The notes beneath the pieces were generated by a model, which worked only from the letters and a program-made list of their open reading frames with translations, did no database searches and was not told the origin of the DNA. This document shows, piece by piece, positions 26,718-35,953 of a stretch of DNA of 64,000 bases. How positions within the stretch are numbered: position 1 is the stretch's first letter; each line of letters begins with the position of its first letter. The DNA comes from Aquiluna borgnonia (GTDB lineage: Bacteria > Actinomycetota > Actinomycetes > Actinomycetales > Microbacteriaceae): contig NZ_CP054056.1 of assembly GCF_013283855.1 (NCBI RefSeq), positions 620,001 to 684,000 of the forward strand, given 5' to 3'. The translations under genes were made by a program, and so were the position numbers.

Positions 26718-29390
26718 ATGCCAGATAGCTTCAAATCAGCAAAGCAGCTGCAGGTCGGTTCTAAGAGCTACAAGTACTACTCAATGCCCGAACTCGGCGT
26801 GGAAAAGCTTCCCTTCAGCCTCAAGATCCTGCTAGAGAACATGCTTCGCACAGAGGATGGCGCGAATGTAACCGCGGATCACGTGAATGCCATTGTCAAC
26901 TGGGACCCTAAGGCCGAGCCTGACACCGAGATCCAGTTCTCTCCTGCCAGAGTGATTATGCAGGACTTCACCGGTGTGCCATGTGTCGTTGACCTTGCCA
27001 CCATGCGCGAGGCGGTTCTTGAACTTGGTGGAGATCCGCAAAAGATTAATCCGCTGGCCCCGGCTGAGATGGTGATTGACCACTCCGTTGTCATTGATGT
27101 TGCCGGTAGCGCCGATGCCGCTGAGCGCAACGTCGAATTCGAGTACCAGAGAAACGCCGAGCGTTACCAGTTCCTGCGCTGGGGGCAAACAGCCTTTGAC
27201 AACTTTAAAGTCGTTCCCCCAGGAACTGGAATTGTGCACCAGGTAAACATCGAATACCTAGCAAGGACCGTCATGGTTCGCGAGTTCAACGGTGAGCTAG
27301 TGGCTTACCCTGACTCCTGCGTGGGCACTGATTCCCACACCACCATGGTCAATGGCCTTGGTGTATTGGGCTGGGGAGTTGGAGGCATTGAGGCCGAGGC
27401 TGCGATGCTGGGTCAACCTGTTTCGATGCTCATTCCAAAGGTGGTCGGCTTCAAGCTCACGGGTCAGATTCCAGTTGGAGCAACCGCCACGGATGTGGTG
27501 CTGACCATCACCGAGATTCTCCGAAAGCACGGCGTGGTCGGTAAGTTCGTTGAGTTCTATGGATCTGGTGTTGGCAGGGTGCCGCTTGCCAACCGAGCCA
27601 CGATTGGAAACATGTCCCCGGAGTTTGGCTCCACGGTTGCGATCTTCCCAATCGATGAGGTCACCCTTGACTATCTTCGAATCACCGGTCGAAGTGATGA
27701 GGAAGTAGCTCTTGTCGAGGCTTACACCAAGGCACAGGGTCTATGGCACGACCCAAGCATTGAGCCGGTTTACAGCGAATACCTAGAGCTTGATCTGAGC
27801 ACTGTGGTTCCATCCATTGCCGGTCCTAAAAGGCCTCAGGATCGCATTGAACTCTCAAACTCTAAGAATGCGTTCGAGAAGGTCCTACCCTCTTACGCAA
27901 GCGTTGCATCGAAGCCGACCAAGGTCGCGGGTCACGATTACCTGATTGACAACGGTGCAGTCACCATCGCATCCATTACTTCCTGCACCAATACCTCGAA
28001 CCCATCTGTGATGTTGGCTGCCGGTCTAGTAGCCCGAAACGCAGTAAAGCGCGGCCTGAAGGCTAAGCCATGGGTAAAGACTTCGCTCGCCCCAGGGTCC
28101 AAGGTTGTGACCGAGTACTACGAGAAGGCTGGTCTGACGAAAGACCTGGATGCGCTCGGTTTCAACTTGGTTGGATACGGCTGCACCACCTGCATCGGCA
28201 ACTCAGGCCCGCTGGCGCAAGAAATTTCTAACGCGATCAATGAAAACGATCTTGCCGTTACTGCCGTGCTGTCCGGAAACCGCAACTTCGAGGGTCGAAT
28301 CAACCCTGACGTCAAGATGAACTACTTGGCATCGCCACCGCTGGTTATTGCCTACGCACTTGCCGGAACCATGGACTTTGATTTTGAAAATCAACCCCTA
28401 GGACAGGACAGCTCTGGAGCTGACGTATTCCTGAGGGATATTTGGCCCACCCCGGACGAGGTTCAGCAGACTATTGATTCGTCCATCAACTCCGAAATGT
28501 TCAAATCTCAGTACGCGTCGGTGTTCGACGGCGATGAGCGCTGGCGTTCGCTTCCAACTCCAAAGGGTGCAATCTTTGAGTGGGACGAGAAGTCAACCTA
28601 CGTAAAGAAGGCGCCGTACTTTGACAACATGCCTTTGCAACCAACTCCGGTGAGCGACGTTCACGGCGCCAGGGTCCTGGTAAAGCTTGGGGATTCCGTT
28701 ACCACAGACCACATTTCGCCTGCGGGTTCCATCAAGGCAGACTCACCAGCCGGTAAGTACCTCAGCGAGCGCGGTGTATCCAGGGTTGACTTCAACTCTT
28801 ACGGATCTAGAAGAGGTAACCACGAGGTTATGATTCGCGGCACCTTCGCGAACATTCGCCTTCGTAACCAGCTGCTAGACAATGTTGAGGGCAGCTACAC
28901 TCGCGATTTCTCAAAGGCCGACGGCCCTCAGGCCTTCATCTTCGACGCTTCTGAGTCTTACCGCGCGGATTCCACCCCTCTAGTAGCCCTTGCGGGCAAG
29001 GAGTACGGTTCCGGCTCCTCTCGTGACTGGGCTGCCAAGGGCACCAGCCTGCTGGGAATCAAGGTAGTAATCGCTGAGAGCTTCGAGCGCATTCACCGCA
29101 GCAACCTCATTGGAATGGGAGTCCTGCCGCTGCAGTTCCCTAAGGGTGAAACGGCTGATTCGCTGGGTCTTGACGGCACTGAAGTATTCGACGTCACGGG
29201 CATTGAGGCGCTAAACGCCGGAACGACTCCAAAGACCGTTCGGGTGGTTGCAAAGCCCTCGGCTCACTCGCCTCAGGGCAAGTCGGTTGTCGAATTCGAC
29301 GCCGTCGTCCGAATCGACACACCCGGTGAAGCGGACTACTTCCGCAATGGAGGAATTCTGCAGTACGTACTCCGTAGCTTGGTTGCCTAG
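26718..29390 (+). CDS. acnA: Aconitate hydratase A
   Basis: TCA cycle enzyme that interconverts citrate and isocitrate using a 4Fe-4S cluster. It is 890 aa, usual for the AcnA/IRP1 class. Cluster cysteines are in [12 protein letters not shown] and [30 protein letters not shown] and the C-terminal swivel-domain motif [16 protein letters not shown] are present. CAGGAG precedes the ATG at good spacing. Homologues can bind RNA when the cluster is lost; nothing here shows whether this one does. Confidence 0.98.
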   Translation: MPDSFKSAKQLQVGSKSYKYYSMPELGVEKLPFSLKILLENMLRTEDGANVTADHVNAIVNWDPKAEPDTEIQFSPARVIMQDFTGVPCVVDLATMREAVLELGGDPQKINPLAPAEMVIDHSVVIDVAGSADAAERNVEFEYQRNAERYQFLRWGQTAFDNFKVVPPGTGIVHQVNIEYLARTVMVREFNGELVAYPDSCVGTDSHTTMVNGLGVLGWGVGGIEAEAAMLGQPVSMLIPKVVGFKLTGQIPVGATATDVVLTITEILRKHGVVGKFVEFYGSGVGRVPLANRATIGNMSPEFGSTVAIFPIDEVTLDYLRITGRSDEEVALVEAYTKAQGLWHDPSIEPVYSEYLELDLSTVVPSIAGPKRPQDRIELSNSKNAFEKVLPSYASVASKPTKVAGHDYLIDNGAVTIASITSCTNTSNPSVMLAAGLVARNAVKRGLKAKPWVKTSLAPGSKVVTEYYEKAGLTKDLDALGFNLVGYGCTTCIGNSGPLAQEISNAINENDLAVTAVLSGNRNFEGRINPDVKMNYLASPPLVIAYALAGTMDFDFENQPLGQDSSGADVFLRDIWPTPDEVQQTIDSSINSEMFKSQYASVFDGDERWRSLPTPKGAIFEWDEKSTYVKKAPYFDNMPLQPTPVSDVHGARVLVKLGDSVTTDHISPAGSIKADSPAGKYLSERGVSRVDFNSYGSRRGNHEVMIRGTFANIRLRNQLLDNVEGSYTRDFSKADGPQAFIFDASESYRADSTPLVALAGKEYGSGSSRDWAAKGTSLLGIKVVIAESFERIHRSNLIGMGVLPLQFPKGETADSLGLDGTEVFDVTGIEALNAGTTPKTVRVVAKPSAHSPQGKSVVEFDAVVRIDTPGEADYFRNGGILQYVLRSLVA

Positions 29391-29424
29391 GAAGCTAACG
29401 GCCGTTTAGGTTGTTGGTATTGCC

Positions 29425-31365
29425 ATGAGCATTCTTGAAGGCATCTCAGAGCCGAGAGACCTAGATTCGCTGTCAGTAGCCCAGTTGCAAGAATTATGCG
29501 GCGACATCAGGGAGTACCTGGTTGAGTCGGTTTCGAAGACCGGTGGCCACCTGGGTCCAAACTTGGGCGTCGTGGAAATCTCTGTAGCCATCCACCGGGT
29601 TTTTGATTCTCCCAATGACGCCATCGTTTTTGATACCGGCCACCAGAGCTACGTCCACAAGCTACTAACTGGACGAAAGGATTTCTCCAAGCTCCGCCAG
29701 AAGGATGGAATCGCTGGATATCCGCAGCGTTCTGAGTCGGTGCACGACATTGTTGAGTCATCGCACGCTTCCAGCTCGCTCTCTTGGGCGGACGGTATAT
29801 CTAGGGCCTTCAAGGCAACCGGCCAAACATCTAGGCACGTTGTTGCGGTAATCGGCGACGGTGCGCTCACCGGTGGTATGGCTTGGGAGGCTCTCAACAA
29901 CATCACTGATGACAACGACAGAAACTTGGTCGTCATAGTCAATGACAATGGCCGCTCATACGCCCCAACCATCGGTGGTCTGGCGCGATCGCTAAACGCT
30001 ATCCGAACTGAATCCTGGTATCGAAAGGGCTATTCACTCTCTCGTCGAATCTTCTCAAAGTTTGGCCCCCTCGGTAGGTTGCTGTTCCGAGCCGCCCACG
30101 CCGCCGGGCAGTCTGTAATTGTTGAGGCAAGTCCGAACGCTATGTTCCCGAATCTTGACCTGAAGTACATCGGACCTATCGATGGCCACAACCTCCAGGA
30201 GCTAGAAACTGCCCTGCGGCAAGCCAAGGATTATGGCGGTCCGGTTATTGTTCACGCAGTGACCCAGAAGGGCAAAGGCTACGACCCAGCGGTTTCCGAT
30301 GCGGCCGATCAATTCCACGCGGTTGGAAAGATTAATCCCGAAACTGGCCTACCCCTCAGCAGCGGTTCTGGTCAAAGTTGGACCGGTGTGTTTTCAGAGG
30401 AAATAGTCAAGATCGCTGATGCCAACCCCAGGGTGGTTGGCATCACGGGCGCGATGCTAATCCCGGTTGGGCTCGATAAATTCGCAGAGAAGCATCCAGG
30501 TCGAGTTTTCGACGTTGGTATTGCCGAGCAGCACGCCGTGACCTCAGCGGCGGGCATGGCATTCGGTGGGCTACACCCTGTGGTTGCAATTTATTCAACG
30601 TTCTTGAATAGAGCATTTGATCAGGTGCTGATGGATGTCGCCCTCCACAAAGCTGGTGTGACATTTGTGCTCGACAGAGCTGGGATCACGGGTCCCGATG
30701 GGGCTTCTCACCATGGTGTATGGGATCTTTCTATGCTCCAGGTTGTTCCGGGAATGCAGCTCGCTGCTCCAAGAGACGGTCAAAGGCTAAAGGAGCTGTT
30801 GTCGGAGGCAATCGGTGTGGACGATGCGCCAACTGCGGTCCGCTTCCCCAAGGGCAACATCCCATCGGCAATCGATGCCATCGTGATGACAGATGATGGC
30901 GTTGACATCCTGCACCAGTCGCCCAGCAAAGATGTTTTACTGGTAAGCGTCGGAGCTTTCGCCCACACCGCAGTTCAAGTTGCCCAGCTGCTGGCAGCCC
31001 AGGGAATTGGAACAACGGTTGTTGATCCGCGCTGGATCCTTCCAATTCGCTCGTCCCTGGTGGATATGGCGAGAGAGCACAGGCTCGTGGTGACTCTTGA
31101 GGATGGCGTTAGGGTTGGGGGATTTGGATCCAGGTTGCGTCAGGAGCTGCGTGCTCAGGGTGTGGACACGGGCCTCAACGAGGTTGGCGTTCCAGCTGAG
31201 TTCCTGGAGCACGCCGAGCGAGACCAGATATTGGACAGACTCGGGTTAAATCCACGGGCAATTGCGATAGACATCGTTGCCCAAGTGGTGGGAACCAAAG
31301 TTCCTCACGCTAAGCCGCTGGATCAGACTCCGTTTGATTCAAGCATTCAAGAATCGGCCCAGTAA
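29425..31365 (+). CDS. dxs: 1-deoxy-D-xylulose-5-phosphate synthase
   Basis: Thiamine diphosphate enzyme that joins pyruvate and glyceraldehyde 3-phosphate, the first step of the MEP isoprenoid pathway. It is 646 aa. Motifs include HLGPNLGVVE, DTGHQSYVHKLLTGR, VIGDGALTGGMAWEALN (ThDP/Mg site), the catalytic glutamate region FDVGIAEQHAVTSAAG, and DRAGITGPDGASHHG. There is no clear ribosome binding site. The last 56 bases overlap the end of the convergent RNase D-like gene, the longest overlap in the window. Confidence 0.97.
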   Translation: MSILEGISEPRDLDSLSVAQLQELCGDIREYLVESVSKTGGHLGPNLGVVEISVAIHRVFDSPNDAIVFDTGHQSYVHKLLTGRKDFSKLRQKDGIAGYPQRSESVHDIVESSHASSSLSWADGISRAFKATGQTSRHVVAVIGDGALTGGMAWEALNNITDDNDRNLVVIVNDNGRSYAPTIGGLARSLNAIRTESWYRKGYSLSRRIFSKFGPLGRLLFRAAHAAGQSVIVEASPNAMFPNLDLKYIGPIDGHNLQELETALRQAKDYGGPVIVHAVTQKGKGYDPAVSDAADQFHAVGKINPETGLPLSSGSGQSWTGVFSEEIVKIADANPRVVGITGAMLIPVGLDKFAEKHPGRVFDVGIAEQHAVTSAAGMAFGGLHPVVAIYSTFLNRAFDQVLMDVALHKAGVTFVLDRAGITGPDGASHHGVWDLSMLQVVPGMQLAAPRDGQRLKELLSEAIGVDDAPTAVRFPKGNIPSAIDAIVMTDDGVDILHQSPSKDVLLVSVGAFAHTAVQVAQLLAAQGIGTTVVDPRWILPIRSSLVDMAREHRLVVTLEDGVRVGGFGSRLRQELRAQGVDTGLNEVGVPAEFLEHAERDQILDRLGLNPRAIAIDIVAQVVGTKVPHAKPLDQTPFDSSIQESAQ

Positions 31366-32488
31366 CCAGACCAATCTGCCACGGCCTTGCTCCGTAACTC
31401 CTTAGCTGGCCAGCAATGTCATCAAGCGGCTCGAAGGCAACTCTTCTGAGGTAGTCAGGGGTAAGTAGGTTTTCCGTCGGGAGGTTTAGCTCTGAGGCGA
31501 GTTTTTGAACCACTGGGCGCAATTGCTCAAGTCTCTTGTGAGCATCGGGGAACCTGCGCTCCCAGCTCTTATGGTTCGGGATGCCATTCGACTTATCCAG
31601 TGGCTCAGCTGAAATCTCTAAGTCTGGAGACTCCTGAATCGCCTGCCACCAGGTGGATAACAGTGACCTTGAAGCTCGCCCCTGGAAATCTGGGTTCTTC
31701 GCCAGCTCGGAGCGTGTAGTCGGCGCTGCGAGGGCAGCAGCGACTATCGAGCGATCTGGAATAAGGCGACCAGGAGCGATGTCTTGATCTCTTGCGAGCT
31801 GGTCCCTCTTGGCATGCAGGGCCGCTGCAATCTTTAGCTTGCTGATGTCCTTGACCTTGATCATCCCGGGTAGGTGGCGCCACGGTTCGATTAGAGCAGG
31901 CTTAGGAGAGAAGCCAACCAGGTTTGCAAACTCCTGCAGTGCCCATTCAAGTTTTTCCTGCTCTCTAAGCAGGGCGGAAATGGCATCCCAGAGCTCAAAC
32001 ATCACGTCAACGTCCAAAGCGGCGTAGTCGATCATTTCCTGGGGGAGTGGTCGCTTGGACCAGTCGGCGGCAGAGTGCTCTTTTGCCAGGTCCAGTTCCA
32101 GAAGAGATTCACTCAGAGAACCCAAACCGACGCGCTCGCAACCTGCCAATCTCGCAGAAAGCTCAGTGTCGATAATTCCAGAGGGCTTAAGGTTTAGCTC
32201 TGCCAGGCACGGGAGATCTTGGGTTGCAGCGTGTAGCAGCCAGGTTTTTTTGTTGAGCTCGAGGGAAAGACCCGATAGGTCTATGTCTTCAGCAGTATCA
32301 ATCAGCCAGATTCCAACGTCGCGAATTGCTATTTGGATCAGGTATGCGCGCTGGCTGTAGCGAAAGCCTGACGCGCGCTCGGCATCAATGGCTACTGTGT
32401 CGGTTCCAGGAAGCGCCTCAAGCAGGCTATGCAATTCGCCGGCTTGCTCAACTAAACGAACAGGCAGGCGCGGTTTATCGAGCCTCAC
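31310..32488 (-). CDS. Ribonuclease D-like 3'-5' exonuclease with HRDC domain
   Basis: DEDDy-type exonuclease family, probably acting on RNA 3' ends such as tRNA or rRNA precursors. It is 392 aa. Exonuclease motif I is VAIDAERASG, motif II LLHAATQDLPCL, and motif III DYAALDVDVMFEL (YxxxD). A central helical region of HRDC type is at about 210-290, then a second helical domain. It starts at GTG inside the end of the DUF3000 gene (14-base overlap), so it is coupled to it, a common actinobacterial pairing. The end overlaps dxs by 56 bases. Confidence 0.9.
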   Translation of the reverse strand: MRLDKPRLPVRLVEQAGELHSLLEALPGTDTVAIDAERASGFRYSQRAYLIQIAIRDVGIWLIDTAEDIDLSGLSLELNKKTWLLHAATQDLPCLAELNLKPSGIIDTELSARLAGCERVGLGSLSESLLELDLAKEHSAADWSKRPLPQEMIDYAALDVDVMFELWDAISALLREQEKLEWALQEFANLVGFSPKPALIEPWRHLPGMIKVKDISKLKIAAALHAKRDQLARDQDIAPGRLIPDRSIVAAALAAPTTRSELAKNPDFQGRASRSLLSTWWQAIQESPDLEISAEPLDKSNGIPNHKSWERRFPDAHKRLEQLRPVVQKLASELNLPTENLLTPDYLRRVAFEPLDDIAGQLRSYGARPWQIGLVTGPILECLNQTESDPAA

Positions 32489-33044
32489 TAAGTCTCACTA
32501 CCTTTGAATCTTTCGGGGGCAGACCTGAAATGAGGGCCAGGAGCTCGATCCATCCGGTCAGGTGGGGGAGTAGTTCAAAATTGATGGGTGCCCAGGATGC
32601 TCGAATTTCCAATTCTGCATGTTGCGGCTGAGTGATGAGCGAACCGTGACCCGTTGAAATCACGGTTGTGGTGGTGCCGGCGTCGTGTGCGAACTGGGCG
32701 CCAGATTGGGTGAGAGAGTCTCTTAGCCATTCCCAGGGCATTGAGGAGAGATATTCATCCTTCGCCATGTCAAGTTCGATTGGACTCTTCGCGTAGCCAA
32801 TCACTCGGAATTCGCTATTCCAACCCTCTGGCATAGAACTGTCTCTGCAAAAAACCAAACGAGACACCCCATGGTCGCTCGCAATTTCGTGGTCTATTTC
32901 GGCTGCAATTGCAATAGCTTCTGGGGCGATGCCTTTAGGGGAAGGAATTTGCGTGAGAGTGATCTCTGGTCGAACCTGGATGCTGGAAAGGGAAGTGAGC
33001 ATGCCTTTGAAGGGCTCTGAGATTCCGTCTAGGTCCAATTCCAC
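32475..33044 (-). CDS. DUF3000 protein
   Basis: Conserved actinobacterial protein of unknown function, 189 aa, regularly found just before the RNase D-like gene, as here (14-base overlap). No membrane segment or catalytic motif is evident. Typical stretches are SMPEGWNSEFRVIGYAKSP and SMPWEWLRDSL. The start is GTG with TAAATT 6 bases before it; that box overlaps the stop of the upstream RibD-like gene. Confidence 0.85.
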   Translation of the reverse strand: MELDLDGISEPFKGMLTSLSSIQVRPEITLTQIPSPKGIAPEAIAIAAEIDHEIASDHGVSRLVFCRDSSMPEGWNSEFRVIGYAKSPIELDMAKDEYLSSMPWEWLRDSLTQSGAQFAHDAGTTTTVISTGHGSLITQPQHAELEIRASWAPINFELLPHLTGWIELLALISGLPPKDSKVVRLSEAR

Positions 33045-33050
33045 CTCGTA

Positions 33051-33056
33051 AATTTA
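33051..33056 (-). promoter_or_regulatory. Possible -10 box for the DUF3000 gene
   Basis: TAAATT on the minus strand, 6 bases before the GTG start, overlapping the TAA stop of the preceding gene. It would allow a leaderless transcript separate from the upstream operon. Confidence 0.4.
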
Positions 33057-33614
33057 CCCCCGAGCCGGTCTAATTTTTGAGTGCCACGCCACCACGGCGA
33101 GGAACAGGTCAGCCAGTTCAAACCTGGCCCCATCGAGACCCTCTCGACCCAGGTAAGCCTCGACTCCGTCGGCCGAGGTGGATGAGATAAAGAGTGCGTC
33201 CAAATTTCGATTTGAAACCAGCTCACGGATACCGGTCTCTCCAAACTCGACGTGGACGGCGCCGTAGGCGTCACGGAGCTCTTCAAAAGAACTCTGGTAG
33301 CCACCAGATAGTAAAAGCAGACGCCTGTCCTCGGGAACAGTAATCGAAACCCCTTCTCTGGTGAGCACAGCTAGGTCAGCAGCTCTGGGAAAACGATATT
33401 GGTCGGCTCGAAACGTCCTCCCCGAGGTCAGCACCACCTTGGAATTTCTTCGCAGCGCCTTGAGTAGTTCAAGATCCGTGGCGTTGCCTAGGCCCTTTGA
33501 ATTTCCAATTGGCCCGATACTCGAGCCTTTTGGGTCAACCACCAGTGACGCGGTGAATCGAAAGCCAGAAATCAGGGCTTCCAGCAAACTTGGGAGATTG
33601 CCAGTTAGTTTCAA
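33054..33614 (-). CDS. RibD C-terminal/dihydrofolate reductase-like domain protein
   Basis: Looks like a stand-alone reductase domain of the RibD-C/DHFR superfamily, 186 aa. The N-terminus FTASLVVDPKGSS sits where the family has a substrate-binding SLDG-type motif, followed by a probable NADPH-binding block KVVLTSGRTFRADQY. There is no deaminase domain. The SLDG motif is degenerate, so a true riboflavin pathway role is doubtful. The TTG start overlaps the sufE stop (TTGA), so the gene is translated after sufE. The family call is moderate and the substrate unknown. Confidence 0.6.
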   Translation of the reverse strand: MKLTGNLPSLLEALISGFRFTASLVVDPKGSSIGPIGNSKGLGNATDLELLKALRRNSKVVLTSGRTFRADQYRFPRAADLAVLTREGVSITVPEDRRLLLLSGGYQSSFEELRDAYGAVHVEFGETGIRELVSNRNLDALFISSTSADGVEAYLGREGLDGARFELADLFLAVVAWHSKIRPARG

Positions 33615-34030
33615 CTATTTAGCTCGCGAGTTTTGCGCTTGATTCTGGCTAGCATCCCCCGCATGCCTCTGACCCTAAGAGGTGAGATCAGCTTGTCTAG
33701 GCCAAGGGCGCTTGGAAAGTCATCTGAGGTATCAAGAATTTCCTGAGCGCTCAAACCATCAAGAGCGGAATGCAGCACGCTCGCGAAACCACGAGTGGTG
33801 GGAGCTTCCTGCGGGGCCGAAAAATGCAGTCGAATCTGGTCGGCGGTCCCATCAACGGCAATAAAAACCGGTGACTGGCACTCTTCAACGCGCTCCAGAA
33901 GTTCTGGATGCTCGCCATACTTCGGGTCCAAGGGGGGAAGGTTTTCACTGAATTCAAGCAGGAGCTGCAGCCGGTCCTTCTCGGGCAAGAAGTTGAAGTC
34001 CTCGGCTATTTCCGTGGCTCTTAGGTTCAA
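33611..34030 (-). CDS. sufE: SufE family Fe-S cluster assembly protein
   Basis: Accepts persulfide sulfur from a cysteine desulfurase such as SufS for Fe-S cluster assembly. It is 139 aa from TTG at 34030. The sulfur-accepting cysteine is in [13 protein letters not shown]. The later [19 protein letters not shown] helix is typical. I chose the TTG because it overlaps the sseA stop as TTGA, has GGAG upstream, and gives the usual length; the longer frame to 34090 runs through sseA. The pairing with SseA (sulfurtransferase) is common in actinobacteria. No suf operon is visible here. Confidence 0.88.
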   Translation of the reverse strand: MNLRATEIAEDFNFLPEKDRLQLLLEFSENLPPLDPKYGEHPELLERVEECQSPVFIAVDGTADQIRLHFSAPQEAPTTRGFASVLHSALDGLSAQEILDTSDDFPSALGLDKLISPLRVRGMRGMLARIKRKTRELNS

Positions 34031-34905
34031 CGTGAGACCACTCCGGGCTCTTCGCCCACCGCCACTGGAACTCCGACTAGGTTTCCCCACTCCGTCCAGG
34101 AGCCGTCGTAGTTTCTGACATCCGATACGCCAAGAAGGTACTTGAGTACGAACCAGGTGTGGCTCGAGCGCTCACCAATTCGGCAGTAGGCAACGAATTT
34201 ATCCGCAGGGTTGAAGCCGGTGTTCTCAAAATAAATGGCCTTTAGCTCATCAACCGGCTTGAAGGACTCATCGGCAAGAATCGCGGACGACCACGGAATG
34301 GATGCAGCAGTCGGGATGTGGCCACCACGGGAAGCGCCCTCGTTTGGGTAGTCCGGCATGTGTAGCCTCTCGCCGGTGTATTCAGGTTTTGAACGAACAT
34401 CAACCAGAGGGAGGCCTAGGTGGTCTAGGACGTCATCACGGAACGCCCTGATGGTTCTGTCGTCCCGCTCTACGACGGGATAAGCCTTACTTTGGGGCGT
34501 AGGAACTTCCTTCGTTAGCTCTCTGCCCTCCGCAATCCACTTGGCCCTGCCACCGTTGAGGATTCGAACATCCTCATGTCCGAAGAGCTTGAACACCCAA
34601 AAGGCATAAGTTGCCCACCAGTTCGACTTGTCTCCGTAGATGACGACGGTGTCGTTGCGCCCAATCCCTTTTTCATTCATTAGCTCGGCAAATTGTGGAC
34701 CGGTCAAGTAGTCGCGCTTGTGCTCATCATTGAGTTCGGTGTGCCAGTCGAGCTTCACTGACCCTGGGATGTGACCGGTTTCGTAAAGCAGAACGTCTTC
34801 GTCGCACTCCACGATCACAACCGATGAGGAATTTTCCTCGAGCCAGGCAGTTGTTACAAGGGAATTCGGGTGAGCGTACTGTGCGATTCTCTGGTCTTCC
34901 GACAT
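34027..34905 (-). CDS. sseA: Sulfurtransferase (thiosulfate/3-mercaptopyruvate type)
   Basis: Tandem rhodanese protein that moves sulfane sulfur to acceptors. It is 292 aa. The first rhodanese domain (about 15-140) lacks an active cysteine. The second (about 160-285) has the active-site loop [15 protein letters not shown]. The CRxGxRSS form points to thiosulfate rather than mercaptopyruvate as donor, by family rule. The ATG is preceded by AAGGAAG. It leads a coupled sseA-sufE-RibD-like operon and diverges from zapE. Confidence 0.93.
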   Translation of the reverse strand: MSEDQRIAQYAHPNSLVTTAWLEENSSSVVIVECDEDVLLYETGHIPGSVKLDWHTELNDEHKRDYLTGPQFAELMNEKGIGRNDTVVIYGDKSNWWATYAFWVFKLFGHEDVRILNGGRAKWIAEGRELTKEVPTPQSKAYPVVERDDRTIRAFRDDVLDHLGLPLVDVRSKPEYTGERLHMPDYPNEGASRGGHIPTAASIPWSSAILADESFKPVDELKAIYFENTGFNPADKFVAYCRIGERSSHTWFVLKYLLGVSDVRNYDGSWTEWGNLVGVPVAVGEEPGVVSR

Positions 34906-34951
34906 TGGTATCTTCCTTGTTGCCTAGAATTTGTTGCTTGGAGGTAGCAAA

Positions 34952-35953
34952 ATGCTCGAACAGCGCATCGTGGGTGCTAATTCCCTCCCGAGTATTGTCC
35001 CAGACTTATCACCTGAAGAACTAATTAGGCAGCTCTTACCTCCACCGGAATTTACCGCCGCTCGGTTCGAGAACTACCGTCCTGACGCCAATTTCCCCTC
35101 CCAGAAGGCGGCTGTGGAGATTTCGCAACAGTTCGTAACAGGCAAAAAGGGGAAGTTATTTTCCAAAACCGAGCCGACGCCTGGGGTTTACCTAGACGGC
35201 GGTTTTGGCGTGGGGAAAACGCACCTGCTGGCATCAATCTGGCATGCATATTCTGGGAAGAAGGCTTTTGGTAGCTTCCTGGAGTACACCAGCTTGGTTG
35301 GATACATCGGCTTTCAGACGGCAGTTTCTGAGCTTTCAAAATTCGCCCTGATATGCATCGATGAGTTTGAACTCGATGATCCGGGAGACACAATGCTGAT
35401 GTCTCGACTTCTCAAAGAACTCAGCATCAAGGGGGTGAGGTTTGCCGCCACGTCAAACACTCCGCCGAACGCCTTGGGTCAGGGAAGATTCGCTGCCGAA
35501 GATTTCAAGCGAGAAATTCAAGGCTTAGGCGAGCGTTTTGAAATTGTTAGTGTCGACGGCGAAGACTATCGTCACCGCGACACTCACGCGGACTCCCGCA
35601 ATCTCACTGTGGCGGAGCTGCAGGATTGGCTGGGAATACAGTCCGACCTATACACCTCAGATTTTCCAGAGCTACTAAAGCTTTTGTCTACGCTTCACCC
35701 GACAAAGTTCCGCAGGCTCATCGCTTCGGTTGGAGCATTCGCACTAACTAACGTCTACCAACTTGAGGATCAGGTTGCAGCCTTGCGACTGGTCGCGTTT
35801 GTCGACCGGATGTATGAGCAGCAGATACCGATTCGGACCAGCGGGACAGTTCCGCTCACCAAGGTTTTCTCAGAAACCATGCTCCAAGGCGGCTATCGCA
35901 AGAAGTACCTCCGCGCGATTTCGCGCATAGGTGCGCTTTGCGAGCTCTACTGA
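34952..35953 (+). CDS. zapE: ZapE/AFG1-like ATPase
   Basis: P-loop ATPase of the AFG1/ZapE family. In proteobacteria ZapE acts at the division ring; the actinobacterial role is not established. It is 333 aa. Walker A is GGFGVGKTHLLAS, Walker B is LICIDEFELDDPGD, and the sensor region is FAATSNTPPNALGQGRF. I start at ATG 34952 because GGAGG precedes it; the TTG at 34931 lacks support. It is divergent from sseA and overlaps the end of nhaA by 7 bases. Confidence 0.9.
   Translation: MLEQRIVGANSLPSIVPDLSPEELIRQLLPPPEFTAARFENYRPDANFPSQKAAVEISQQFVTGKKGKLFSKTEPTPGVYLDGGFGVGKTHLLASIWHAYSGKKAFGSFLEYTSLVGYIGFQTAVSELSKFALICIDEFELDDPGDTMLMSRLLKELSIKGVRFAATSNTPPNALGQGRFAAEDFKREIQGLGERFEIVSVDGEDYRHRDTHADSRNLTVAELQDWLGIQSDLYTSDFPELLKLLSTLHPTKFRRLIASVGAFALTNVYQLEDQVAALRLVAFVDRMYEQQIPIRTSGTVPLTKVFSETMLQGGYRKKYLRAISRIGALCELY

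Noticed and set aside
29397-29406. Perfect palindrome AACGGCCGTT between acnA and dxs
   Set aside because: It has no loop and no T-run, so it is not a terminator. One 10-base palindrome alone is too weak to call an operator.
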